Assembly: GCA_934726455.1 (NCBI GenBank)
Contig: CAKVDS010000007.1
Coordinates: forward strand, 3,316 to 67,315
Reading direction: 5' to 3'
DNA length: 64,000 bases
DNA from: an uncultured Bacteroidales bacterium
Lineage (GTDB): Bacteria; Bacteroidota; Bacteroidia; Bacteroidales; UBA932
Below are positions 50,816 to 57,187 of this stretch, in pieces. The notes beneath the pieces are model-generated. The model saw only the letters and a program-made list of their open reading frames with translations, was not told the origin of the DNA and ran no database searches. Within the stretch, counting starts at the first letter, position 1; every line of letters begins with the position of its first letter. The position numbers and the translations under genes were made by a program.

Positions 50816-52030
50816 ATGATAAGCAAGACAAACATATTGTCCGTTCTGGCCGCCGTCATCTCGGCGCTTTTTTTCAGCGTGCAGGAGTGCCGGGGGCAGG
50901 ATGCAGAAGAAGGCTGCGAGTCCGTGGCGGCAAGGCTCATCGAGGCCGGTTATGCGAATGTCCGGTACGCATTCAACGATGACGTGCTTGTGTTCACGAT
51001 CGAAAATGACTCATACAAACTTCCTTCAGAAGGTTTTGCACGCGCCTGCCGTATAGTCGAGGGGGCCGGGCTGCCTATAGACAGGAAGGTGGAGATCATC
51101 GGGACTCATCGTCATGTCCCGGAGATCACCCTCTCCTATTCACCCAGGACCGGGGTGTGGCATGCCACCAGACGTCTGGATGAAGGCTGGGACATGGTCA
51201 AGGACAAGGAGATGCATGCCAATTCTTTGGGTAAGGTGGATATAGTCATATATCCGCAGATTTCCCTCAAGAACCTTATAATCAATCAGGTATATCAGTC
51301 GCTCTGGCAGCTTGCCCCGGCACTTGAAGTGTCGCTCTGGCCCGGGATGAAGTTCAGTTATCAGCTGGCTCTACCTATATATAATGACGGCTATGGCTCC
51401 CTGTCTTCAAAGGTGCATCCGGGGATGGTGACCCTGTCCCAGAGTTTCAGGGATCCGTGGCATCTCAATGTCAGCGGGAAACTCACAGCCGGAGCGTTCT
51501 CCGCCAACCGTTACGGAGTCGCTTTGGAGATGCTGTATTATTTCCCGAATGAGCGCTTCTCGCTTGACACGCAGCTCGGGCTGCTGGCCAACAGCTACTG
51601 GGACGGATTCCGCTTCCACTACAGCAAAGAGCCTTATTTCCGCTGGAATGTGGCGGCCAACTACTATTGCCCGCCTCTCGGGACGCAGTTCACGCTCCGC
51701 CTGCAGAAGTTCCTGCTCGGGGATGTGGGGCTGAAATACGAAATGATCCGCCACTTCCGCCACTGCTCCGCCGGGCTTTATGCCGAGAAGGCGCCGGAAG
51801 CCCAGCTCAATGTGGGCTTCCGCTTCCAGATAGCCCTCCCGCCGTACAACCAGAAGCGCCGGGGATATATCCCGAGGGTGAGGACTTCCGGGCAGATGGG
51901 CATGTCTTATAATGCCAACAACGAACAATATTACTATAAGGAGTTCCGCACCGAGGCTTCTGACAACATTATGAGCAAGAATCAATTTAGTCCATATTTT
52001 ATTGAAAGTCAACTCAATTTTGTGCGATAA
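50816..52030 (+). CDS. YjbH-like protein (central and C-terminal-half type)
   Basis: 404 residues from ATG 50816; a TTG at 50804 overlapping the previous stop is less likely. Signal peptide (about residues 1-27, ending CRGQ). The mature start SVAARLIEAGYANVRYAFNDDVLVFTIEND fits the middle domain of YjbH (a repeat that reads L...GF.NV....L.V..EN). The rest looks like a barrel: PALEVSLWPGMKFSYQLALPIYND, LNVSGKLTAGAFSANRYGVALEMLYYF, FLLGDVGLKYEMIRHFRHCSAGLYAEK, LNVGFRFQIALPP. With the gene at 48439 it may reconstitute a full YjbH. The product specificity is unknown. Confidence 0.6.
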   Translation: MISKTNILSVLAAVISALFFSVQECRGQDAEEGCESVAARLIEAGYANVRYAFNDDVLVFTIENDSYKLPSEGFARACRIVEGAGLPIDRKVEIIGTHRHVPEITLSYSPRTGVWHATRRLDEGWDMVKDKEMHANSLGKVDIVIYPQISLKNLIINQVYQSLWQLAPALEVSLWPGMKFSYQLALPIYNDGYGSLSSKVHPGMVTLSQSFRDPWHLNVSGKLTAGAFSANRYGVALEMLYYFPNERFSLDTQLGLLANSYWDGFRFHYSKEPYFRWNVAANYYCPPLGTQFTLRLQKFLLGDVGLKYEMIRHFRHCSAGLYAEKAPEAQLNVGFRFQIALPPYNQKRRGYIPRVRTSGQMGMSYNANNEQYYYKEFRTEASDNIMSKNQFSPYFIESQLNFVR

Positions 52031-52065
52031 AAATTTTTAATTTTTGTTTTTTATCAGAATTGGAG

Positions 52066-52073
52066 TATATTTG
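52066..52073 (+). promoter_or_regulatory. DUF3869-lipoprotein promoter: -7 box TATATTTG with -33 TTTTTG
   Basis: Perfect TAnnTTTG. TTTTTG at 52041-52046 is 19 bases upstream, the usual Bacteroidota spacing. Predicted transcription begins about 52078, giving a leader of about 85 bases. Confidence 0.75.
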
Positions 52074-52090
52074 CCTTTTGAACGGCAATA

Positions 52091-52118
52091 GGGTCTGACA
52101 GGCCCGATGCCGCTCGGG
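52091..52118 (+). promoter_or_regulatory. Leader with two alternative hairpins
   Basis: GGGTCT (52091-52096) can pair with AGGCCC (52100-52105) around a 3-base loop. The same CCC (52103-52105) can instead pair as CCCGA (52103-52107) with TCGGG (52114-52118). The two hairpins exclude each other. Tiny open frames ATG-CCG-CTC-GGG-TAA (52107-52121) and ATG-TTT-AAT-GTT-TAA (52134-52148) lie before the gene start. Whether it regulates anything is unknown. Confidence 0.4.
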
Positions 52119-52162
52119 TAAGGAAAGAAATTTATGTTTAATGTTTAATATTCACTTTTAAG

Positions 52163-53134
52163 ATGAAAAAACTTTTATCGCTTATCGCGTTGGCCGGCAT
52201 CTTCGCTGCCTGCCAGCCGGAGGAGCTCAAAACCTCGTTCACGGTAGATCCTGCCGAAGTTACTATCAACGTCAGGGTTGTGGACATCAGGACGCCGAAA
52301 GTCAATTTGACTTCTGGCTTTACTATCAGTACTTCTGTTGCTGGGGCCAAAATTTCCAGCAATGCAGTTGTCATCAAAGGCACGAAAGACAAGCCTGTCA
52401 TTGATAAGCAGGATGTTACTTTGACTGTATCCGGCTATAAGGCTGATTACATGAACGAGGAGCAAGAAGCTCAGCATCAAACTGTTACGATTGAGAAACT
52501 TCGCGCTGGCGGTAAGGCTACTTATGGTGTTACTTTTATTGTCGGCTGTCCTGAATCAGAGTATGAGTTCTCTTATAAGGAAACCGCTGCTGGTGATGCC
52601 AAGGAGGAAACAGAGTACTTTACCCCGAGCGATTCCCATGCCGAAACTCATACACATGACGGTGGTCTTTGGGTAAGGAATAATACTGAATTCATCCTTA
52701 CAGGAGTTGTGACATATAATGAATGCAATGGCGCTGTTGCTAAGGCAAAAGATGGTGTTAATGAGTACTATAAGGAGATTGTGGACGATTATGTCAAAGC
52801 CCTTACTTATGGTTACGATGAGGCGAAAGGCGAGTTTATCTCTACTCCAAAGGAACTTAACATCAAGGTTTCTGCGTACTGCTACTATACTGCATATCAG
52901 ACTTATACCAAGGTAAGTGGTAAGGAGTACACAGTATATGTTAAGCATACGGATGAGAAGGGCGAGAAGGAGTTCGCTGTCGGTGTCATTACTGTCAACT
53001 CAAGAGAGTATACCTCTGCTCAGTATGAAGAGAAGGCTGATCCTAACGGACACGGACACTATGTATACGGTCACGGCCATGCCCATGGTCACGGAACTGA
53101 CAACGCCGGCGGCGGAATCGTCATCCCTGAGTAG
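52163..53134 (+). CDS. DUF3869 lipoprotein with His-rich tail
   Basis: 323 residues. Signal and lipobox MKKLLSLIALAGIFAAC. The mature start TSFTVDPAEVTINVRVVD fits DUF3869, predicted Ig-like beta domains found in Bacteroidales surface lipoproteins; VIKGTKDKPVIDKQDVTLTV and LRAGGKATYGVTFIV continue it. Two His clusters stand out: HAETHTH near residue 160 and HGHYVYGHGHAHGHG at about 301-315. Codons look more AT-rich than in its neighbours, with many TAT, ACT and GTT. Own promoter and a structured leader. It is followed by the OmpA gene 39 bases on. Metal binding is an inference from the His clusters. Confidence 0.75.
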   Translation: MKKLLSLIALAGIFAACQPEELKTSFTVDPAEVTINVRVVDIRTPKVNLTSGFTISTSVAGAKISSNAVVIKGTKDKPVIDKQDVTLTVSGYKADYMNEEQEAQHQTVTIEKLRAGGKATYGVTFIVGCPESEYEFSYKETAAGDAKEETEYFTPSDSHAETHTHDGGLWVRNNTEFILTGVVTYNECNGAVAKAKDGVNEYYKEIVDDYVKALTYGYDEAKGEFISTPKELNIKVSAYCYYTAYQTYTKVSGKEYTVYVKHTDEKGEKEFAVGVITVNSREYTSAQYEEKADPNGHGHYVYGHGHAHGHGTDNAGGGIVIPE

Positions 53135-53173
53135 TCCTGGATGCTTTGTTAAACGAAAAAACGTATTAAAGAT

Positions 53174-54337
53174 ATGAAACTCAAAGTTATCGCATTGTCT
53201 ATCGCAATGACTGCGGCCTGTGTTGCCGCAAATGCCCAGACAAGCTCAAAGTGCAGTGATGTCTTCGTGGGCGGGGGTGTCGGCATCGCCTCACCTCTTA
53301 CCCCTGGCTTCAACACTCCTGCGTTCTATGCCAACCTCCAGGTCGGCAAGTACATCACTCCGGTATGGGGTGTGAGGGGTGTCATCGGAGGTCCTTTCCT
53401 CTCACTCGATGCCAATGACGGCAACGCCACCGAGAACGGTGTTGTCAAGGCTTACAAGAACAAGCTCTTCGGAGAGCTTAACCTCGATGGAATGTTCAAC
53501 ATCACCAACGTTTTCGCTGATGATCTTTCCAAGTTCAACGTATACCTCTTCGCTGGTCCTACCATGAACTTCTCAAGCGTGGGAAGCGAGTTCGTAGCTT
53601 CTTCCGATCAGGCTGATCCGGCTTCTGACGTGTTCCTCGTACAGCCGAACGATGATCTTAAGGTTCGCGTAGGCGCTACCGCAGGTCTCGGTCTCGCTTA
53701 TGACATCACCAAGTCTTTCGCTCTCGGAGTTGAGGCCCGCTTCGGCATCACCCCTTCAATCTTCGGTGACGCTGACGCTTACCGCAAGGCTGCCGGAACC
53801 ACCCGCATCGCTCTCAACGGTGTATGGACCATCGGTGGAAAGCATGGCAAGGTTGCACGCGCCGCCACTGCCGCTGCTGCTGCCGGCTACATCTCCAAGG
53901 AGGCTGCTGAGGCTCTTGCCAACGAGGCTGTAGAGAAGAATCCTAAAATCGTCGAGAAGATCGTCGAGAAGGAAGTCGTAAAGCAGGTTGAGAAACTTGT
54001 CAACAACGAGGTTCCTGCATCTACCGCCATCTTCTTCCAGATCGGCAAGGCTACCCTCACCAGCAAGGACAAGGCCCGCATCAAGCTCTATGCTGAGTCT
54101 ATCAACAATACCAAGGACAACAGCGTATATGTTGTCAACGGCTATGCTGACAAGAAGACCGGCAGTGCAAGGACCAACCAGAGGATTTCTGAGAAGCGTG
54201 CTGAGGCCGTTTACAATGCTCTTGTCGAGGCCGGTGTTGATCCGAGCAGACTTGAAAAGCAGGCATTCGGCGGTGTAGACGCCCTCTTCTTCAACAACGA
54301 CGTGCTCTCCCGCACCGTCATCATCAAGAAGAAATAA
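53174..54337 (+). CDS. OmpA family outer-membrane protein
   Basis: 387 residues. Signal peptide (MKLKVIALSIAMTAACVAANAQ), N-terminal barrel (VFVGGGVGIASPL ... YANLQVGKYITPVWGVRGVIGG), a helical KIVEKIVEKEVVKQVEKLV linker (about 255-275) and a C-terminal OmpA peptidoglycan-binding domain (IFFQIGKATLTSKDKARI, GYADKKTGSARTNQRISEKRAEAVYNAL). It tethers the outer membrane to the wall. In Bacteroidales such proteins are abundant. A strong terminator follows 24 bases after its stop. Confidence 0.94.
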   Translation: MKLKVIALSIAMTAACVAANAQTSSKCSDVFVGGGVGIASPLTPGFNTPAFYANLQVGKYITPVWGVRGVIGGPFLSLDANDGNATENGVVKAYKNKLFGELNLDGMFNITNVFADDLSKFNVYLFAGPTMNFSSVGSEFVASSDQADPASDVFLVQPNDDLKVRVGATAGLGLAYDITKSFALGVEARFGITPSIFGDADAYRKAAGTTRIALNGVWTIGGKHGKVARAATAAAAAGYISKEAAEALANEAVEKNPKIVEKIVEKEVVKQVEKLVNNEVPASTAIFFQIGKATLTSKDKARIKLYAESINNTKDNSVYVVNGYADKKTGSARTNQRISEKRAEAVYNALVEAGVDPSRLEKQAFGGVDALFFNNDVLSRTVIIKKK

Positions 54338-54361
54338 TCCGGAAGGATTCATCTCAATATC

Positions 54362-54398
54362 AAAAGGCCTGGGGGTTCGCCTCCGGGCCTTTTGTTTG
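54362..54398 (+). terminator. Rho-independent terminator of ompA-type gene
   Basis: Hairpin AAAAGGCCTGGGGG-TTCG-CCTCCGGGCCTTTT, with a small G/T mismatch region, followed by TTTGTTTG. It lies 24 bases past the OmpA stop and directly abuts the next promoter. Confidence 0.85.
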
Positions 54399-54412
54399 TG
54401 GTGTACTTTTCA

Positions 54413-54420
54413 TATATTTG
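54413..54420 (+). promoter_or_regulatory. GHMP kinase promoter: -7 box TATATTTG
   Basis: Perfect TAnnTTTG. TTTG in the terminator T-rich arm (54391-54394) lies 18 bases upstream as a -33 candidate. The ATG is 22 bases downstream. Confidence 0.65.
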
Positions 54421-54442
54421 CAGTTCAGACTTTTCAGACACT

Positions 54443-55615
54443 ATGAACTGCATTACTAAATTTGAGGAGATCTATCGCAAGTCTCCCGAGGCGATGTCTT
54501 TCTGCCCTTACCGGGTATGCCCTGTCGGCGCACATTCTGACCACCAGTACGGCAAGGTTACAGGCTTCGCTATAGACAAAGGTATACACATCGCTTTTTC
54601 TCCAAAGTATAACGGGGTGGTTGAACTTGCTTCTCTGCAGTTCGAGAAACGCGCCCAGTGGCACGTACGTGATGTCTTCGAGACCCGGCGCGGGGACTGG
54701 GCCGACTATCTGCGAGGTGCCACCATAGAGCTTGGGGCTATTTATCCTTTGCGCAACGGCATAAGCGGCGTCATTGAGGGCAGTCTGCCTATCGGCGGCC
54801 TTTCGTCCTCTGCCGCGGTCACCATCGCGTTCATCTCTGCGCTCTGCAAGGTGAATGACATACATCTCTCGCCTCTGGAGATAATTGAGATAGCGCTCCG
54901 CGCTGAATTGAATTATGTCGGAGTCTCTGTCGGCAAACTCGACCAGAGCTGTGAGGTGTACTCCAAGGCCGGGCATCTTCTGTATCTCGACACTCTTGAC
55001 GACACCTACGAGCTGATCCCCGCTCCGGACAGCATGAAGCCGTGGAAAGTCGCGATTTTCTTCTCGGGGCTTGAGCGTAATCTTGCCGGCAGCAAATACA
55101 ACATGAGAGTCGATGAGGTGCGCAGTGCGGCTTATGCCTTGAAGGCCTATTCGGGCATGGAATACGGCAAGTTCAACGAGACTTACCTCAGGGAAGTTCC
55201 GCTCGAGATATATGAGACGTACAAGGACCGTCTTCCGTACAATTGGCGCAAACGGGCAGAGCACTGGTATACCGAGTACGACCGTGTGGAGAAGGCAGCC
55301 GAGGCATGGAGGAGGGGCGACATCGAAGAATACGGGCGCATCTCCACGGCCAGCGGCGCTTCTTCTATCAACAACTGGGAGACAGGCTCCCCTGAACTCA
55401 AGACCCTTTATGAGGTGATAGTGCGGCAGGACGGAGTTTATGGGGGACGTTTCAGCGGGGCAGGCTTCAAGGGCTGCTGCATGGCGCTGATAGACCCGTC
55501 CTACGAGGAGAGCATAGCGGCCGATGTGGAGAAGGAGTACCTCGCGGTGTTCCCGCAGTTGAGGGGGAAGTATCTTTATTGCGGCTGCCACACAGCTGAC
55601 GGAGTGAAATTATGA
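54443..55615 (+). CDS. GHMP sugar kinase, galacturonokinase-like
   Basis: 390 residues from ATG 54443. GHMP motifs: SFCPYRVCPVGAHSDHQYGKV (motif 1), LPIGGLSSSAAVTIAF (motif 2) and YGGRFSGAGFKGCCMALID (motif 3). Most galactokinases read PGRVNLIGEHTDYNxG in motif 1; here it is PVGAHSDHQYG, which I recall as close to plant galacturonokinase (PLGAHIDHQGG), as are RAEHWYTE and FSGAGFKGCC. It would phosphorylate D-galacturonate at C1, but this is from memory, not alignment. Coupled (ATGA) to a sugar nucleotidyltransferase, as expected for a salvage pair making UDP-sugars. Confidence 0.78.
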   Translation: MNCITKFEEIYRKSPEAMSFCPYRVCPVGAHSDHQYGKVTGFAIDKGIHIAFSPKYNGVVELASLQFEKRAQWHVRDVFETRRGDWADYLRGATIELGAIYPLRNGISGVIEGSLPIGGLSSSAAVTIAFISALCKVNDIHLSPLEIIEIALRAELNYVGVSVGKLDQSCEVYSKAGHLLYLDTLDDTYELIPAPDSMKPWKVAIFFSGLERNLAGSKYNMRVDEVRSAAYALKAYSGMEYGKFNETYLREVPLEIYETYKDRLPYNWRKRAEHWYTEYDRVEKAAEAWRRGDIEEYGRISTASGASSINNWETGSPELKTLYEVIVRQDGVYGGRFSGAGFKGCCMALIDPSYEESIAADVEKEYLAVFPQLRGKYLYCGCHTADGVKL

Positions 55616-56349
55616 AATGTCTTATACTTGCAGCGGGCTATGCTACCCGCCTTTATCCGCTGACGGAGAATTTCCCGAAGCCACTCCTCAAAGTAGGGGA
55701 GAAGACCATACTTGACTGGCTGATCGATGATCTGCGCCGGTGCAGTGCGGTGGACGGTTTTGTCGTGATATCCAACCACAAGTTCGCCGATGACTTCCGT
55801 CGTTGGGCACCTGCGGGAGTGCAGGTGGTTGACGACGGCACGTCGACCAACGAGACACGTCTCGGAGCGGTATGCGATATCCGCTTCGCTATTGACAGCC
55901 TCCGTCTGGATGATGACCTGCTTGTCATAGCCGGAGACAATGTCCTCGATTTCAGCCTGTGTGATTTCGTGGCCTATGCGCTTGATAAAAGGGCTTCATG
56001 CATAATGCGTTATGATGAGCCTCGGGAGGAGCGCCTGCACAAGAGCGGTGTCGTGGAGGTGGCTTCTGATGACAGGGTCCTGTCCATGGAGGAAAAGCCG
56101 GCGGAGCCGCGCAGCCACTGGTGTTGTCCGCCTTTCTATTATTACACGGCGGCGGATGCGGCCCTGATCCCGCAGGCGATTTCAGATGGTTGCGGCACCG
56201 ATGCTCCCGGCTCGTTTGTCTCATGGCTTTCATCAAGGCGCCCTGTGTATGCGATGCGGATGCCGGGCCGGCGGTATGATATCGGAAATCTTGAGAGTTA
56301 TCGTGACGTTTGCGCGACATATAAGGGTATCAACTGCAAGGAAATTTAA
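55612..56349 (+). CDS. Sugar-1-phosphate nucleotidyltransferase
   Basis: 245 residues. NTP_transferase start MKCLILAAGYATRLYPLTENFPKPLL with the G-x-G-T/A-R-L pyrophosphorylase loop and the Lys of PKPLL; LLVIAGDNVLDFSL holds the metal-binding Asp; VLSMEEKPAEPRSHWCCPPFYYY binds the sugar. Related proteins (RmlA, GlmU and mannose-1-P types) share this layout. ATGA overlap with the kinase suggests the two act on the same sugar, possibly uronate or another hexose. Confidence 0.87.
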   Translation: MKCLILAAGYATRLYPLTENFPKPLLKVGEKTILDWLIDDLRRCSAVDGFVVISNHKFADDFRRWAPAGVQVVDDGTSTNETRLGAVCDIRFAIDSLRLDDDLLVIAGDNVLDFSLCDFVAYALDKRASCIMRYDEPREERLHKSGVVEVASDDRVLSMEEKPAEPRSHWCCPPFYYYTAADAALIPQAISDGCGTDAPGSFVSWLSSRRPVYAMRMPGRRYDIGNLESYRDVCATYKGINCKEI

Positions 56350-56360
56350 AACAAATTCAT

Positions 56361-56368
56361 TATATTTG
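56361..56368 (+). promoter_or_regulatory. Promoter of the zapA unit: -7 box TATATTTG
   Basis: Perfect TAnnTTTG, 26 bases before the ATG at 56395, in the 45-base gap after the nucleotidyltransferase gene. Confidence 0.65.
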
Positions 56369-56394
56369 CGGTCAATGTATTGCGGGGCAGCCCT

Positions 56395-56673
56395 ATGCGT
56401 GACGATATAAACGGATTGAGATCAAATATCGCGAGGCTGATAGCCTTGTACGAAGCGGAGAAGCAGAGAGCCGATTCTCTTGCCGCGAAGCTTTCGGTCA
56501 GCGAGGGTGAAGTCTTGAAATACAAAGAGCAGATTACTGATTTGAACCTTCAGATAGATAATCAGCGGTTGATGAGTGCCTTTATGGCTGGCGGAGACAG
56601 CGCACAGGCAAAGGAGAAGATCGGCCGTCTGATCAAGGAGATAGACAGATGCATAAAACTCCTGGAGAGCTGA
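56395..56673 (+). CDS. Small coiled-coil protein upstream of ZapA
   Basis: 92 residues from ATG 56395. Almost entirely helical heptad-like sequence (LRSNIARLIALYEAEKQRADSLAAKLSVSEGEVLKYKEQITDLNLQIDNQ), no membrane segment. It ends one base before zapA, and such short coiled-coil proteins commonly precede zapA in Bacteroidota. A ZapB-like or FtsZ-ring accessory role is a guess from position only. Confidence 0.7.
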   Translation: MRDDINGLRSNIARLIALYEAEKQRADSLAAKLSVSEGEVLKYKEQITDLNLQIDNQRLMSAFMAGGDSAQAKEKIGRLIKEIDRCIKLLES

Positions 56674-56674
56674 T

Positions 56675-56965
56675 ATGGGACAGAGTGTGAAACTGAAGAT
56701 AGCCGGCAAGGAGTATTCTCTCACGGCGGCTTCCGAAGAGCAGGAGCAGTTGATGCGTCTCGCGGCCAAGGATGTCAACGAGATGCTTGACAGGTTCAAC
56801 GAGAGATTCGTGGAGACCGACATGGTTGACAAGTTTGCGTTTGTTGCTGTCCAGGAGGCTGTGGGAAAGTTTTATATGAAGGCAAGGCTTTCGCAGATGG
56901 GAGGGGAGATAGCTTCCCTGTCTTCCGAATTGGAGGCATATCTGGAGGAAGCTGATAAAAGATAG
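56675..56965 (+). CDS. zapA: Cell division protein ZapA
   Basis: 96 residues. The ZapA fold: VKLKIAGKEYSLTAASEEQEQLMRLAAKDVNEML at the start (beta then long helix), then a C-terminal coiled coil (AVQEAVGKFYMKARLSQMGGEIASLSSELEAYLEE). ZapA binds and bundles FtsZ at midcell. Its stop (56963-56965) overlaps the 5' end of the candidate 6S RNA by two bases. Confidence 0.9.
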   Translation: MGQSVKLKIAGKEYSLTAASEEQEQLMRLAAKDVNEMLDRFNERFVETDMVDKFAFVAVQEAVGKFYMKARLSQMGGEIASLSSELEAYLEEADKR

Positions 56966-57116
56966 CCGTCAGGCCCATCTTCTGAAAACAACAAGTTCTT
57001 CGGAACAGGGTCCACTCGGTCCGGGGATGGCAGGCCCGCTCGACGGGAAGCCAGATACAGAACGGAGCCCAAATCTTATTCAGAGGCTTTTCTGAAAGTT
57101 CGGCTGACGGCTTTTG
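56964..57116 (+). ncRNA. ssrS: Probable 6S RNA (SsrS)
   Basis: A 222-base gap between zapA and rny holds a rod-like RNA. AGCCGTCAG (56964-56972) pairs perfectly with CTGACGGCT (57104-57112), closing 132 bases; inside are a GTTC-TTCG-GAAC hairpin, an apical CCCG-CTCGA-CGGG hairpin, a CAGA...TCTG hairpin, and a CTCGGTCCG segment that is also seen in E. coli 6S. In gammaproteobacteria ssrS also directly follows zapA. 6S RNA mimics an open promoter to sequester RNA polymerase. Ends are approximate; no folding program was used. Confidence 0.55.
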
Positions 57117-57120
57117 CATA

Positions 57121-57156
57121 CAGTGTCTGCATTGTTATGTGCAGGCACTGTTTTTT
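57121..57156 (+). terminator. Rho-independent terminator after the 6S candidate
   Basis: CAGTGTCTGCA (57121-57131) pairs with TGCAGGCACTG (57140-57150) with one G-T wobble, 8-base loop, followed by six T. Confidence 0.9.
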
Positions 57157-57187
57157 GTTGATTATTATTTAATTATATATTATTGTT

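Noticed and set aside
52031..52050. Terminator after the second YjbH-like gene
   Set aside because: The stretch is AT-rich (AAAAATTTTTAATTTTTG) but lacks a GC stem; part of it is better explained as the -33 element of the next promoter.
54434..55591. 385-codon open frame antisense to the GHMP kinase
   Set aside because: The plus-strand kinase has clear motifs in order and a promoter; the antisense product has none.
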